A stretch of 64,000 nt of DNA from Citricoccus sp. K5 (GCF_902506195.1 NZ_LR732817.1:947147-1011146); one strand, 5' to 3'. Shown: positions 53,656-62,208, counted from the stretch's first letter. Made by a program: numbers and translations. Notes: generated by a model not told the origin, from the sequence alone.

Positions 53656-55518
53656 ATGCAGGAATACTCCGGTCCCCTTCCCGACACCCCACCAGCGACG
53701 ATGCTTCTTCCTCTCCTTGGTCCGCCTTCAGTGGTGGCCGGCTTTGCGGACGCTGTCGTGACAGCTGGAGCGGACGACATCTCAGACCCGGCGTTGCTGG
53801 ACCATGTCCTGTGGCCCCAGGAGATCCTGGACGAGGTGCCGTCGTTGGCCGACCAACGCACTGAGGTGCGGCGTCTCAGCCAAATCATCACGCTGTCGGA
53901 TCGAGGTCTGCGTGTGGACCTGAGACCCTCGCCGGATGTCGACGTCTCCGTCGAGTCGGTCTTCCCGACGCCTGCCACATCAGTCTCCGTCCATCCGGCG
54001 GGGGTGCATTTCGCCGGTCATTCCGCGGCAGACGATGCACGGCGTTATCTTCAGTTCCTCGACGAATGGGCGACTATCCGCAACGGGCGGCCACCGGCGG
54101 TCGTCCGGTTGGCGAATCTGGTTGCGGAGGACGTGTACCGCGGCCTTGCGGAGGCCGCTTCGGGGAATATGGAATATCGGCGCGACCTCATGGACCGGCT
54201 GGCCGTTTCCGGACGCGCCGCCGATATTCGCTGGGACCGTTTCCGGACCGGCGCCAGCGGTCTGGCGATCCTCTATAACTTTGCGCCATTTGCCGACACC
54301 GGGTCCACAGTCGCCTCCAAGCGGCTGCGGGACTTCGCCCGGACCATGGACGTCATCTCGTGCTCCTGGGTCAACCACAAGAAGGTCGACCCGACGGTCG
54401 GTATCATTTCCCGTCCCTACATCGGCCGTCAGAGTTATCTAGACCTGCGGCCCTCCTGGGCGTCCTGGGAAGCCTACGAGGAATTCTGCCGCGAGGGCAT
54501 GGACCAGATTGCGTCCTGGAAGGCCGAAGGGCAGAACTACGATTTCCTATACAGCCGGGCGAACTGGGCGTCCTCGCACTACCTGGCAACTGCCTACAAG
54601 CAGCAAAACCCCGACATCGAGTGGGTGGCCGAGTTCTCAGATCCCCTTTCCCTTGACGTCGAGGGTAACCGACGCGGTGATGCCCTGGACCGAAACAACG
54701 CCTTCCTCGCCGACCTCGTGGCCCCAGTGGAGGCGGAGTATGGACGGATCCCAGACGACCACTTCACCATTTTCGGACTCGCGGAGATCCTGCCCTATGC
54801 GTTGGCGGAGACGGTCCTGTTCACGAACGAGCACCAAATGGCATCCATGCTCGAACACGTCTACAGTCCCGCCTTGGTGGAGCGGGTCCGACGCCATGCC
54901 GAGGTTTCCAACCACCCGACCCTGCCACCGGTCTACTATTCGGCCCGAACCGTGGACTACAAGGTGGATCCGACCAAACTGAACCTGGCCTACTTCGGTG
55001 AGTTCTACGCCACCAGGGGCATCACGGACCTGACCGTTGCCCTCAAGATGCTGTCACCCGAGATGCGCGACCATGTGCACCTGCACGTCTTCACGAACTT
55101 CGTACCCGAGGGAGGACTGGCGTCCAAACCGGCGGGATTCTCCCAGAAGTCGTTCAAAGCGCTGGTCAAACGCGCCCAGGACGGTGTGGGTGCTCACGGC
55201 ATCGAGCACCTGGTGACCTTCAATGCCTCGTTGCCGTTCCTCGAGTTTCTGGGGGTCACGGCCGCGTTCGACTATCTGATAGTGAACGACGCGCACTCGG
55301 GCCCCGACCACCAGGTCAATCCGTTTCTCCCCTCGAAGTGGAGCGACTATGCGGGGTCGGAGGCCGCCGCATGGGCCCTGGTGGAGGACGGAAGCATCCT
55401 GAGTGGCAAACCGGCCCGGGTGAAGACCCCGGTCGGCGACCCCAATGCGGCCCGGGAGATGCTGTGGAAATTGATTGAGGACAAAAAGAACAGGGTGGAA
55501 GGCCGAATCGATGACTGA
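53656..55518 (+). CDS. Divergent GT-B glycosyltransferase-like protein
   Basis: A 620-residue protein without a clear match to a defined family. The C-terminal half looks like a GT-B donor domain: LNLAYFGEFYATRGITDLTV near residue 438 resembles the start of GT4 C-terminal domains, and GIEHLVTFNASLPFLEFLGV and DYLIVNDAHSGPDHQVNPFL follow. The middle holds FLYSRANWASSHYLATAYKQ and EWVAEFSDPLSLDVEGNRRG, like acceptor domains of GT4 enzymes. A classical EX7E motif is not obvious. The ATG is at 53656. It overlaps the next gene by eight bases and belongs to the polysaccharide operon. Confidence 0.65.
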   Translation: MQEYSGPLPDTPPATMLLPLLGPPSVVAGFADAVVTAGADDISDPALLDHVLWPQEILDEVPSLADQRTEVRRLSQIITLSDRGLRVDLRPSPDVDVSVESVFPTPATSVSVHPAGVHFAGHSAADDARRYLQFLDEWATIRNGRPPAVVRLANLVAEDVYRGLAEAASGNMEYRRDLMDRLAVSGRAADIRWDRFRTGASGLAILYNFAPFADTGSTVASKRLRDFARTMDVISCSWVNHKKVDPTVGIISRPYIGRQSYLDLRPSWASWEAYEEFCREGMDQIASWKAEGQNYDFLYSRANWASSHYLATAYKQQNPDIEWVAEFSDPLSLDVEGNRRGDALDRNNAFLADLVAPVEAEYGRIPDDHFTIFGLAEILPYALAETVLFTNEHQMASMLEHVYSPALVERVRRHAEVSNHPTLPPVYYSARTVDYKVDPTKLNLAYFGEFYATRGITDLTVALKMLSPEMRDHVHLHVFTNFVPEGGLASKPAGFSQKSFKALVKRAQDGVGAHGIEHLVTFNASLPFLEFLGVTAAFDYLIVNDAHSGPDHQVNPFLPSKWSDYAGSEAAAWALVEDGSILSGKPARVKTPVGDPNAAREMLWKLIEDKKNRVEGRIDD

Positions 55519-56083
55519 GCCCGTACCGGGGGATGTCCGCCCCTTGCTGGAACAATTGGGGCGTGCCGGTACCCCGTCCGTCAACACCACCGCGTATGAG
55601 GTGGACCTGGTGGCCATGGCCGGCTTCGACCGCGTGGTGCCGAGCGACGACGGCGAAACGCGAGACCCATTGCTCGTGGTGGGCAGCAGGGAGCTGTTGC
55701 GACGCATCCGGAGACATCATCCGATTGTCGTTGCGGCGCCCGGGATGACCGCGGCCCAGCAGGAGAGCCATGGGTTCCTGCGCACCGTGATCGACGCGGC
55801 CGCCATGCTCACCGGGCCGTGGGCCGGGGCGGAATCAGGACCCCGACGGTACCTTGCTGACGAACTCAAGGCCCTGGTCCTGGCCAATCACGAGTCTCGG
55901 GTGACCACCTACGTGATCCCTGACGTTCCCGGGCTGGGGCGGCCGGAAGCCGTGGCCAGGTTGATCGACGGTGCCACGTTCATCGTGACGTCCACCACAG
56001 CGGACCCGGACACGGAGGGCAGCCCCCGGTCGCAGCTGCTGGCGACGATGATGGATTACGCGAATCGTGGAGGACAGGACTAG
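55511..56083 (+). CDS. Hypothetical protein of the polysaccharide operon
   Basis: A 190-residue soluble protein that I do not recognise. It has no signal peptide or membrane segment. ADELKALVLANHESRVTTYV and IVTSTTADPDTEG lie in the second half, and the first part (VDLVAMAGFDRVVPSDDGET) suggests alternating strands and helices. The ATG at 55511 overlaps the upstream gene by eight bases, and the following gene begins immediately after its stop. The tight coupling with two glycosyltransferase-like genes suggests a shared complex. Confidence 0.65.
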   Translation: MTEPVPGDVRPLLEQLGRAGTPSVNTTAYEVDLVAMAGFDRVVPSDDGETRDPLLVVGSRELLRRIRRHHPIVVAAPGMTAAQQESHGFLRTVIDAAAMLTGPWAGAESGPRRYLADELKALVLANHESRVTTYVIPDVPGLGRPEAVARLIDGATFIVTSTTADPDTEGSPRSQLLATMMDYANRGGQD

Positions 56084-59000
56084 ATGGTGCAGGCCAACCC
56101 GTTCAAGGACCGACTGCTGGTATGGGCGGTTCCCGGTCGGGACGACTCCGCGGAACCCGTGGAGGCGCCCTACTGGGTGGATCAGGCCGCCTCCGCGATG
56201 CGGGAGGCCGGTGCCCGGGTGGACGTCGTCCCCGTGGAGACCAGGGCCATGTCAGTCCCGATGGTCGGCGCCCTGGCGACCGCCGAAGTGGTGCTGGCCA
56301 CCAGCATGGCGGTCGGCCAGGTCCTCGTGGAGTCCGGCTTCGAACGGCACCGGCTGTGGACCTTCCTTCAGGGTGCCCCGGGTCGCCCTTTCGCCATCAC
56401 GGAGTCCAACGAAGACGACATCCGAGCTGCAGTGTCGTCATCCCGCAAGGTGATCGTCTTCGACGAAGACGCCCGCAGCACGGTAGAGGGAGCCGTTTGG
56501 GACTCCGCCATGAACGTTCTCGTCTTCCCGATCGCGGGAAGGGGCCCGCTCCCGGAGTTTCGTGCCGCTGCAGGGGGACCGCCCGCACTTGTCATCCAAC
56601 TGGAACTCACCGGACCGCTCGGCCTGGCTGCCATCCGAAGGCATGCCGATGCGATTCGGCCACGACGCGACCCGCAGCCGGTTTTCCTCGTTGGCGGTCC
56701 GGACCTGCAATCCACCTTGCGCACCCATCCGGTCCACCGTGAATTCGCTGCCATCCCCGGAGCCCGCGCCGTCCTCCCCGACGACCGGTCCCTGGCCGAG
56801 GCCTTGCATGGCGTACGGCCGCTGGGATTCGTGCCCGGCGAGGACTCCGGCAAGGGCCATCGCGTCGAAGCCATCCGGACCTGGTTCGAAGCCAGAGGCA
56901 TCGAGCTCTTTGCCGAGCACGGCGTCTTGCCTGCCCTGCCGCGTTACGCTTCAACGCCGCGCTGGGGTGCCGGGACGCTGACGGCCGATCTGGACCGGGC
57001 GGACCGCGGAGCCGGCGGGCGGCAGACTGCTGACGACGTGCCGCCGCCGGCTGCTCCGGACACCGGGCCCGCTTCCGGTTTTGCCGGGGCCGTTGCGGAG
57101 CTTTTCGCCCCATATCTGCCGGACTATGCCGCGGTGCCCCGTCGGCCCGAAAAGCTCAAGGTGCTCCTGGTCGGAGCGGATTTCAAGTTCGCCGGGGATA
57201 TGGTCGAAGCCCTATCCATGCGCGAAGACATCGATTTGCGGGTGGATCGTTGGGAATTCAACGGGAAGCCGCAACCGGAGGCCAGCCGCCCACTGCTGGA
57301 CTGGGCCGAGGTGGTCCTGTGCGAATTCGCCAGCGCCAATGCGGTTTGGTACAGCCACAACGTGCTCCCGAACCAACGGCTCATTCTGCATTTGCACGGC
57401 TACGAACTTCGACAGCCGCCCATCCACGACATCGAGATCGGTGCCGTTGAGACGGTCGTGTTCGCCTCGGACTTCTATCGGCAGAAGGCCCTTGACATAA
57501 CCGGATGGCCACGGGAACGTACTTCGGTGATTGCCAATACCGTCCAGTCGTCGGACCTGGCCCGGCCCAAGCTCCGCGATGCACGTTTTCATCTCGGCAT
57601 GGCGGGTTTTATCCCCGAGCTCAAGCGCCCGGACCGCGCGCTTGACCTTCTCGAGGAACTCCTGGCACACGACGACCGATACACCCTGCACCTGCGCGGT
57701 CACCTGCCGTGGAACTACCCCTACGTGTGGAAGAATCTCGTCCGCCGGGAATCGTATCTGGCCTTCTTCGAGCGGCTGCAGCGTAATCCCGGGCTCCGGC
57801 AGGCCGTGGTGTTCGATTCTTTCGGACCGGACATGGGGAACTGGTTCCGCGGTATTGGCTGGATGCTCTCGACGAGCACCCGGGAAACCTTCCATCTGGC
57901 GCCGGCCGAGGGGATGGCTTCCGGCGCGGTGCCCGTGGTCTGGCGTCGCGAGGGCTCAGATGAGATCTTCCCTGAGCGGTGGAACGTGGACGATGCCGCG
58001 CAGGCCGCTGAGTTGATACTCAACGCCAACGAGGATCCCGCCCGCTACGACGTGCACGGGTTTGAGGCCGCGTCGTTCGCGCGTCGCTACGATGCACGTA
58101 CGGTGGTGCACGATTGGTTGAACCGGGTACTGGGGCCCACCGAAGCCTCTGGACGCTCCGGGCCAGCGGCCCAACTGGTGGAGGTGGACCCCTCGACGGG
58201 CCTCACAGGGACATGGGCCGAGGCCGAAACTTTGGTGGCAGCGGACCAGCACGTCCGTGCCCAGGCACTCATTGATCCGACCGTGGACCACCCATGGCAG
58301 CAGACATCACGGCAGCGACGGCTCGCCGGCGAGGTCTTTGGTGTTCCGGCCCTGCGCCAACGCGTGCATCACCTTCTGAGCCGTCGTGTATACCCGCCCC
58401 TGCGCCCGGGTGGAGTATCCGCACTGGTGGTGTATGGACCAGGTCTTTCAGCTAGGGACGCCGTCAGCGCCCTTGCCGTCGGCCCGCTGTCCACGATCCA
58501 CTTGCCTGCGGCCTGGGATCAGGCGAATTCCGTACTCGATGCCTGGGTGGACCGGATCAGCCGGCGTGCGCTACAGGACGGTGCGGGGTCAGTACACGCG
58601 GTTGGCGATGAACTCACGGCCGTCGCGGTGGAGGTGGCCGCTCAACGGCTGGGACTGCAGTCCACATGGGATGTCACCGAGAGGTCCGGTGCGGCCGACC
58701 GCATTGCGGCCGCGGCGGCCGACCCCTATCGCGCCTCCGACCGTGGCATTCTGTCCCTGATGGCAGCCCGCCATGCCGGGGTGGTCCACGGGGCGCAGAC
58801 CCAGGGCCTGGACGTCAGATCGCCCATCGAGGACAGAATCGCGCGCCCCCTGCTGATGCGGAGGCCGGTGGTCGGCCTCATCGGCGGCAACCTCGACCTG
58901 ACGCCCTTGGCCAGGCCCTTGCGTGGGGTTAAACTGGACCGTCAGTCGTCTCTGCTGCGGATCCGCGAGGGACTTGACGCCCTCGTGATCAGCGGCCGCG

Positions 59001-59350
59001 CGGCCAGGCATGCGGAATGGAACACGATTGTGTCCGGTTCGGATACGGTCCTCGACCTGGCCATCACGGAGGCTCGGCGCTACAACGTCCCGATTGGGTT
59101 CCTCGACGACGATTCGGCCGACCTGGAACCAGTGTTGCGTTATGCGCGACGGGTTGATGTGGTCCTCGCCCCTGGGGCGGAGGACGTGGACAGGCTGCAT
59201 GATCGACGGATCGTCCCGACCCAGGTGGCCAGCGCCTTGCCGAAGGCGCAGCCCGATGGCGTCGGACCGGCGTCGTCGCTTCTGAACAGAGCCGAAGCGC
59301 TCGAATTGATCTTTCGAATGTTGCGCATCAACCAGCAGCTCCCATCCTGA
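56084..59350 (+). CDS. Large multidomain glycosyltransferase (1088 residues)
   Basis: Three regions can be distinguished. Residues 1-330 form an N-terminal Rossmann-like part (LLVWAVPGRDDSAEPVEAPY onward). Residues about 357-680 are a GT-B enzyme starting KLKVLLVGADFKFAGDMVEA, with LILHLHGYELRQPP, TSVIANTVQSSDLARP and an intact EX7E donor motif, ETFHLAPAE, near residue 603. Residues 700-1088 form a further domain with no recognised motif (DQHVRAQALIDPTVDHPWQQ and later alternating hydrophobic stretches). The length is far above that of an ordinary GT4. The ATG at 56084 has GGAGGAC ten bases upstream. An IS5-family remnant begins within a few bases of the stop, so the C-terminus may have been altered. 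Confidence 0.75.
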   Translation: MVQANPFKDRLLVWAVPGRDDSAEPVEAPYWVDQAASAMREAGARVDVVPVETRAMSVPMVGALATAEVVLATSMAVGQVLVESGFERHRLWTFLQGAPGRPFAITESNEDDIRAAVSSSRKVIVFDEDARSTVEGAVWDSAMNVLVFPIAGRGPLPEFRAAAGGPPALVIQLELTGPLGLAAIRRHADAIRPRRDPQPVFLVGGPDLQSTLRTHPVHREFAAIPGARAVLPDDRSLAEALHGVRPLGFVPGEDSGKGHRVEAIRTWFEARGIELFAEHGVLPALPRYASTPRWGAGTLTADLDRADRGAGGRQTADDVPPPAAPDTGPASGFAGAVAELFAPYLPDYAAVPRRPEKLKVLLVGADFKFAGDMVEALSMREDIDLRVDRWEFNGKPQPEASRPLLDWAEVVLCEFASANAVWYSHNVLPNQRLILHLHGYELRQPPIHDIEIGAVETVVFASDFYRQKALDITGWPRERTSVIANTVQSSDLARPKLRDARFHLGMAGFIPELKRPDRALDLLEELLAHDDRYTLHLRGHLPWNYPYVWKNLVRRESYLAFFERLQRNPGLRQAVVFDSFGPDMGNWFRGIGWMLSTSTRETFHLAPAEGMASGAVPVVWRREGSDEIFPERWNVDDAAQAAELILNANEDPARYDVHGFEAASFARRYDARTVVHDWLNRVLGPTEASGRSGPAAQLVEVDPSTGLTGTWAEAETLVAADQHVRAQALIDPTVDHPWQQTSRQRRLAGEVFGVPALRQRVHHLLSRRVYPPLRPGGVSALVVYGPGLSARDAVSALAVGPLSTIHLPAAWDQANSVLDAWVDRISRRALQDGAGSVHAVGDELTAVAVEVAAQRLGLQSTWDVTERSGAADRIAAAAADPYRASDRGILSLMAARHAGVVHGAQTQGLDVRSPIEDRIARPLLMRRPVVGLIGGNLDLTPLARPLRGVKLDRQSSLLRIREGLDALVISGRAARHAEWNTIVSGSDTVLDLAITEARRYNVPIGFLDDDSADLEPVLRYARRVDVVLAPGAEDVDRLHDRRIVPTQVASALPKAQPDGVGPASSLLNRAEALELIFRMLRINQQLPS

Positions 59351-59359
59351 GGGAGATCG

Positions 59360-59728
59360 GACCCGGCAGGGGACGATCGTGGCCAGCGGCAGTTTCTTGT
59401 GATTCGCCCCGGCCCCTTGTGTCCTGGTCCGGACGGGTGGTGTGCGTGGCGTGCTGACGAGCTCGGGCGATATTCGCATCGACCGAGACGGACCAGTCGA
59501 TCTGTCCGGCCGCATCCGCCTCGGCCGGCACGTGGGCCAGAACTCCGTCCCACGTGCCATCCTGCGGCGTAGCGGCGGTGCCGCTTCCACACCGGTCTGC
59601 CGGGGGCCGAACTGTTCCGGGGCAGGTCCCGCCACGGGATCCCGGTCCGGTACCGTTACGCGATCCCGTTGACCTCACGCCACCAGCCTGCCTCGCGCCT
59701 CATCGCAGATATGGGAGACACGCCCTAG
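59360..59728 (-). pseudogene. Decayed IS5-family (IS427-type) transposase fragment
   Basis: Read on the minus strand, the fragments RYRTGIPWRDLP (about 59619-59654), PVWKRHRRYAA, then DGTWDGVLAHV (about 59529-59560) and IDWSVSVDANIARARQHATH are pieces of the first ORF of actinobacterial IS5-family transposases. They lie in more than one frame, so at least one frameshift separates them (about 59560-59580), and the second ORF is absent. GGGCGTGTCTCCC at about 59713-59725 (minus strand) may be its terminal repeat. It fills the region after the 1088-residue glycosyltransferase gene. Confidence 0.65.
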
Positions 59729-59730
59729 AC

Positions 59731-59851
59731 GGTATGTAGTGACCCGTCCGGCGTGGAGGGGTTGCGGGCCGGGGCCTCGCTCACAGAGATTCGTGGGTTA
59801 CCGGACAAGAAGCCCCTTGCCCGGCCTTGCCGACAGTTGTGGGAGGCCCCG
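59731..59851 (+). ncRNA. Candidate bridge RNA region of the IS110-family element
   Basis: The 121 bp before the transposase can fold: GGCCGGG (around 59766) pairs with CCCGGCC (around 59819), enclosing a roughly 45-nt region, and a nearby CCGG-rich segment gives smaller stems. IS110-group elements make a structured bridge RNA from this position. The assignment rests on position and folding only; target- and donor-binding loops were not identified. Confidence 0.3.
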
Positions 59852-60943
59852 GTGTTTACCGAGCGTACGAGTGTCGGGCTCGATGTGCACGCACGATCCG
59901 TCGCCGCGGCGGCGATCGATGGCGTCACGGGAGAGCTCATCCAGACCAGACTGACCCCGTCACATGAGCACATCCTGTCCTGGCTGGGCGATCTGCCTGG
60001 CCCGGTGGCGGTGGCCTACGAGGCCGGCCCCACCGGATTCGGCCTGTACCGGGCCCTGACCGAGGCCGGGATCCGGTGTGAGGTCGTGGCCCCGTCCAAG
60101 CTCCAGCGGCCGGCCGGAGACCGGATCAAGACCGATGCGAAGGACGCGGTGCACCTGGCCAGGCTGCTGCGCCTGGACGAGGTGACCTCGGTGGCGGTGC
60201 CCTCCGCGGATCAGGAGTCAGCCCGGGACTTGGTCCGGGCTCGGGAAGACTGCCGGGGCGATTTGATGCGGGCCCGGCACCGGCTCTCGAAGCTGCTGCT
60301 GCGCCAGGGCCTGGTCTATAACGGCGGCCAGGCCTGGACCGGTGCCCACCACACGTGGCTGGTGCACGAGGCCCGGCCTCGGCTGACACAGCGGCCGACC
60401 CTGATGGCGTTCGAATCCGACTACGAGACCGTGATGGCCACTCTGGCCCGCCGTGACCGGCTCGATGCGGCCATCGGGGCCATGGCCGCGGACTCGGAGT
60501 TCACGGATGTGGTGCGCTGGCTGGGGTGCTTGCGCGGGGTCTCTACCCTGACCGGGTTCGGTCTTGCGGTGGAGATCGGTGACTGGCATCGGTTCACCGG
60601 CAACACCATCGGTTCCTTCGTTGGACTGGTCCCCTCGGAACACTCATCTGGTGCCTCCCGGGCCCAGGGGCCGATCACGAAAGCCGGTAACACCCACGCC
60701 CGTCGCCTGCTGGTCGAGGCCGCCTGGCACCACCGCCCCCAATACCGGATCGGCAAAACCATGCAGGACCGATGGAATCTCGCCCCGGCCCAGGCCCGGC
60801 TCCGTGGTGATGCCGGCAACCGGCGCCTACATCAGCGCTGGGTCCGGTTCCTTCAGCGCAATAAGCGGGGCACCGTGGCTAATGTGGCCATCGCCCGGGA
60901 ACTGGCCGGCGGGTGCTGGTCTCTGGCCGTGATGCAGGAGTAA
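59852..60943 (+). CDS. IS110-family transposase (DEDD recombinase)
   Basis: A 363-residue protein with the RuvC-like DEDD catalytic region near the N-terminus (VGLDVHARSVAAAAIDG, AYEAGPTGFGLYRAL and DRIKTDAKDAVHLARLLRLD), a helical linker, and the C-terminal Transposase_20 domain (GVSTLTGFGLAVEIGDWHRF, FVGLVPSEHSSGASRAQG). The conserved Ser/Gly segment likely contains the catalytic serine. The reading frame is uninterrupted, so the element may be active. GTG 59852 is chosen: GGGAGG lies five bases upstream. The frame is open as far as 59753, but that region belongs to the non-coding left end. Confidence 0.88.
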   Translation: MFTERTSVGLDVHARSVAAAAIDGVTGELIQTRLTPSHEHILSWLGDLPGPVAVAYEAGPTGFGLYRALTEAGIRCEVVAPSKLQRPAGDRIKTDAKDAVHLARLLRLDEVTSVAVPSADQESARDLVRAREDCRGDLMRARHRLSKLLLRQGLVYNGGQAWTGAHHTWLVHEARPRLTQRPTLMAFESDYETVMATLARRDRLDAAIGAMAADSEFTDVVRWLGCLRGVSTLTGFGLAVEIGDWHRFTGNTIGSFVGLVPSEHSSGASRAQGPITKAGNTHARRLLVEAAWHHRPQYRIGKTMQDRWNLAPAQARLRGDAGNRRLHQRWVRFLQRNKRGTVANVAIARELAGGCWSLAVMQE

Positions 60944-60955
60944 CACCCCATAGAC

Positions 60956-61236
60956 CGCTTCGTCCTGCGACGATGGATGGTGGCAGCGCGAGGAGCGACC
61001 CGCGAGACAACTATGGGCAACCGGACGCCATGCCCGGTGACGCCCGACTCTAGACACGCGGTCCTGCTCCTGCCGAACACCCCGTCTTGCGGTAGCCAAC
61101 CCGCGCATATCAGTCTGACCGCGCGTCGACTGTCGACACGCTCACCAGACCGCCGCCAGGACGAAGCAAGAGGCGCCCGCCCCATGATCAGGGACGGGCG
61201 CCTCGCCCTGCTTCTTGACAGGAAACCACTACATAT
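60956..61236. other. Non-coding stretch between the IS110 and IS481 elements
   Basis: No convincing gene is seen on either strand. It contains TAGAC again at about 61052, a GTCGACTGTCGAC motif at about 61126, and the large hairpin described separately. It may be the original DNA downstream of wecB, or further insertion-sequence debris. Confidence 0.5.
61163..61214. terminator. Long GC-rich hairpin, possible bidirectional terminator
   Basis: A stem with perfect GAGGCGCCCG/CGGGCGCCTC arms is extended by inner CCC/GGG and, after a small bulge, outer GAAGCA/TGCTTC arms; the loop is ATGATCA. It sits about 20 bp beyond the IS481 element on the side away from wecB, so before insertion it would have followed wecB closely. 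No long T tract follows. Confidence 0.55.
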
Positions 61237-62130
61237 CAGATGTACCCAGCCATCACGTTGGTGACAGTCGGCTGATGGGCGGGGCCCGCCGAGTGCACTG
61301 TGGCCTCGTTCAGTGTTGTAGTGCTCCACCTTGCCGTTCTGCCATGGGCAGTGCGGTCGGATGAACTTGTGTCGGGCCCCGATCTCCGCGATCGCAGCGC
61401 GTACATCGGTCGAGCGCCGGTATGACCAGTGGTTGTCGGTGATGACTCGCTCGATGCTGGCGATGCCATGGACGGCGAAGTACGCCGCGGCACGCAGGAT
61501 GAACGCCCCGCAGGTGGCGCCCTTCTCGTCGGGCAGCACTTCCGAGTAGGCCAGGCGGGAGTGGTCATCGACCATGGAGTGCACGAAGTCATAGCCGGAC
61601 CGCGCCCTCTTCTGGGCCGAGGTCCTGCCCATCATGCGGCCATGGGCCCGCCAACCATCCCCGTCCGGGACCTTCCCGAGCTTCTTCACGTCCACGTGCA
61701 CCAGCTCTCCCGGGCGGGCGCGTTCGTAGCGCACCACGGTGGTCTTCGAGGCCCGAATGGGCTCCCCGGTCATCGGGTCGCAGTCCCGCAGGTACGGCAC
61801 CTGGTGCCGGACCAGGATGCGAGAGATCGTCCGGGCCGGCACCCCGGTCAGCCGGGCCAGCACCGCTGGTCCGGCCCGGTGCTCCCACCGGGCGGACACG
61901 ACCCGATTCTCGGTCTGGCCGGGGGTCTTGGTCGGCATCGTGTGCGGCCTGGAGGACCGGTCTTGAAGGCCGACCTCGCCCTCGGTGGCATAGCGGCCGA
62001 TCCACTTGTACACGCACTTGCGGGAAACCCCCATCGCGGCGGCGATATGCGGGGGTTTCCACCCGTCCTCGTGGCGCTGGATGATCAATCGGCGGCCATG
62101 GACGGTCAGCCGGGCATTACGGTGGGACAC
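61236..62130 (-). pseudogene. IS481-family transposase, broken
   Basis: Minus-strand remnant of an IS481 transposase starting at GTG 62130 (SHRNARLTVHGRRLI) with GGAGG five bases upstream. The helix-turn-helix (GVSRKCVYKWIGRYATEGEV), HVDVKKLG, DDHSRLAYSEVLPDEKG, VITDNHWSYRRS and CPWQNGKVE of the DDE region are present. Then KVE joins directly to HYNTERGHSALGG: about 30 residues normally found between these are missing, an in-frame deletion. A frameshift after SALGG moves the natural end (PTVTNVMAGYI, stop at 61236) into another frame. The unshifted frame runs on to 60853 through unrelated DNA. Confidence 0.8.
61237..61268. repeat. IS481 terminal inverted repeat, transposase 3' side
   Basis: The repeat begins CAGATGTACCCAGCCATCAC and pairs with the repeat at 62209-62240 (25 of 32 identical). 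It also codes for the last residues of the transposase (VTNVMAGYI). Confidence 0.8.
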
Positions 62131-62208
62131 GGGAGCCTCCTGTGTGCTGGTGCAGCCTTCGACAAGCCACACCTCACCGGGAGGCTCCCCTCACGTTAAC
62201 CCCGAAAC

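Larger units (their letters stand above)
59726..60955 (+). mobile_element. IS110-family insertion sequence (boundaries approximate)
   Basis: The transposase gene fills nearly all of the element. The suggested edges are two related sequences, ACACGCCCTAGAC (59718-59730) and ACACCCCATAGAC (60943-60955), sharing TAGAC, which could be the recombination core. With these edges the left non-coding end is about 120 nt and the right only a few, the layout of the IS110 group, which encodes its bridge RNA in the left end. There are no terminal inverted repeats, as expected for this family. Confidence 0.6.

Noticed and set aside
59753-59851. Extended N-terminus of the IS110 transposase from 59753
   Set aside because: These residues have no counterpart in the family, and a GTG with a good ribosome-binding site at 59852 gives the normal start; the region is better read as the element's non-coding end.
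60853-61235. C-terminal continuation of the IS481 transposase frame on the minus strand past 61236
   Set aside because: After the SALGG segment the frame has no family features and runs through the terminal repeat into the hairpin region and the end of the IS110 transposase gene. It is a frameshift read-through.
60977-61264. Small plus-strand frame between the IS110 and IS481 elements
   Set aside because: It crosses the hairpin and the terminal repeat, has no start context, and encodes no recognisable segment.
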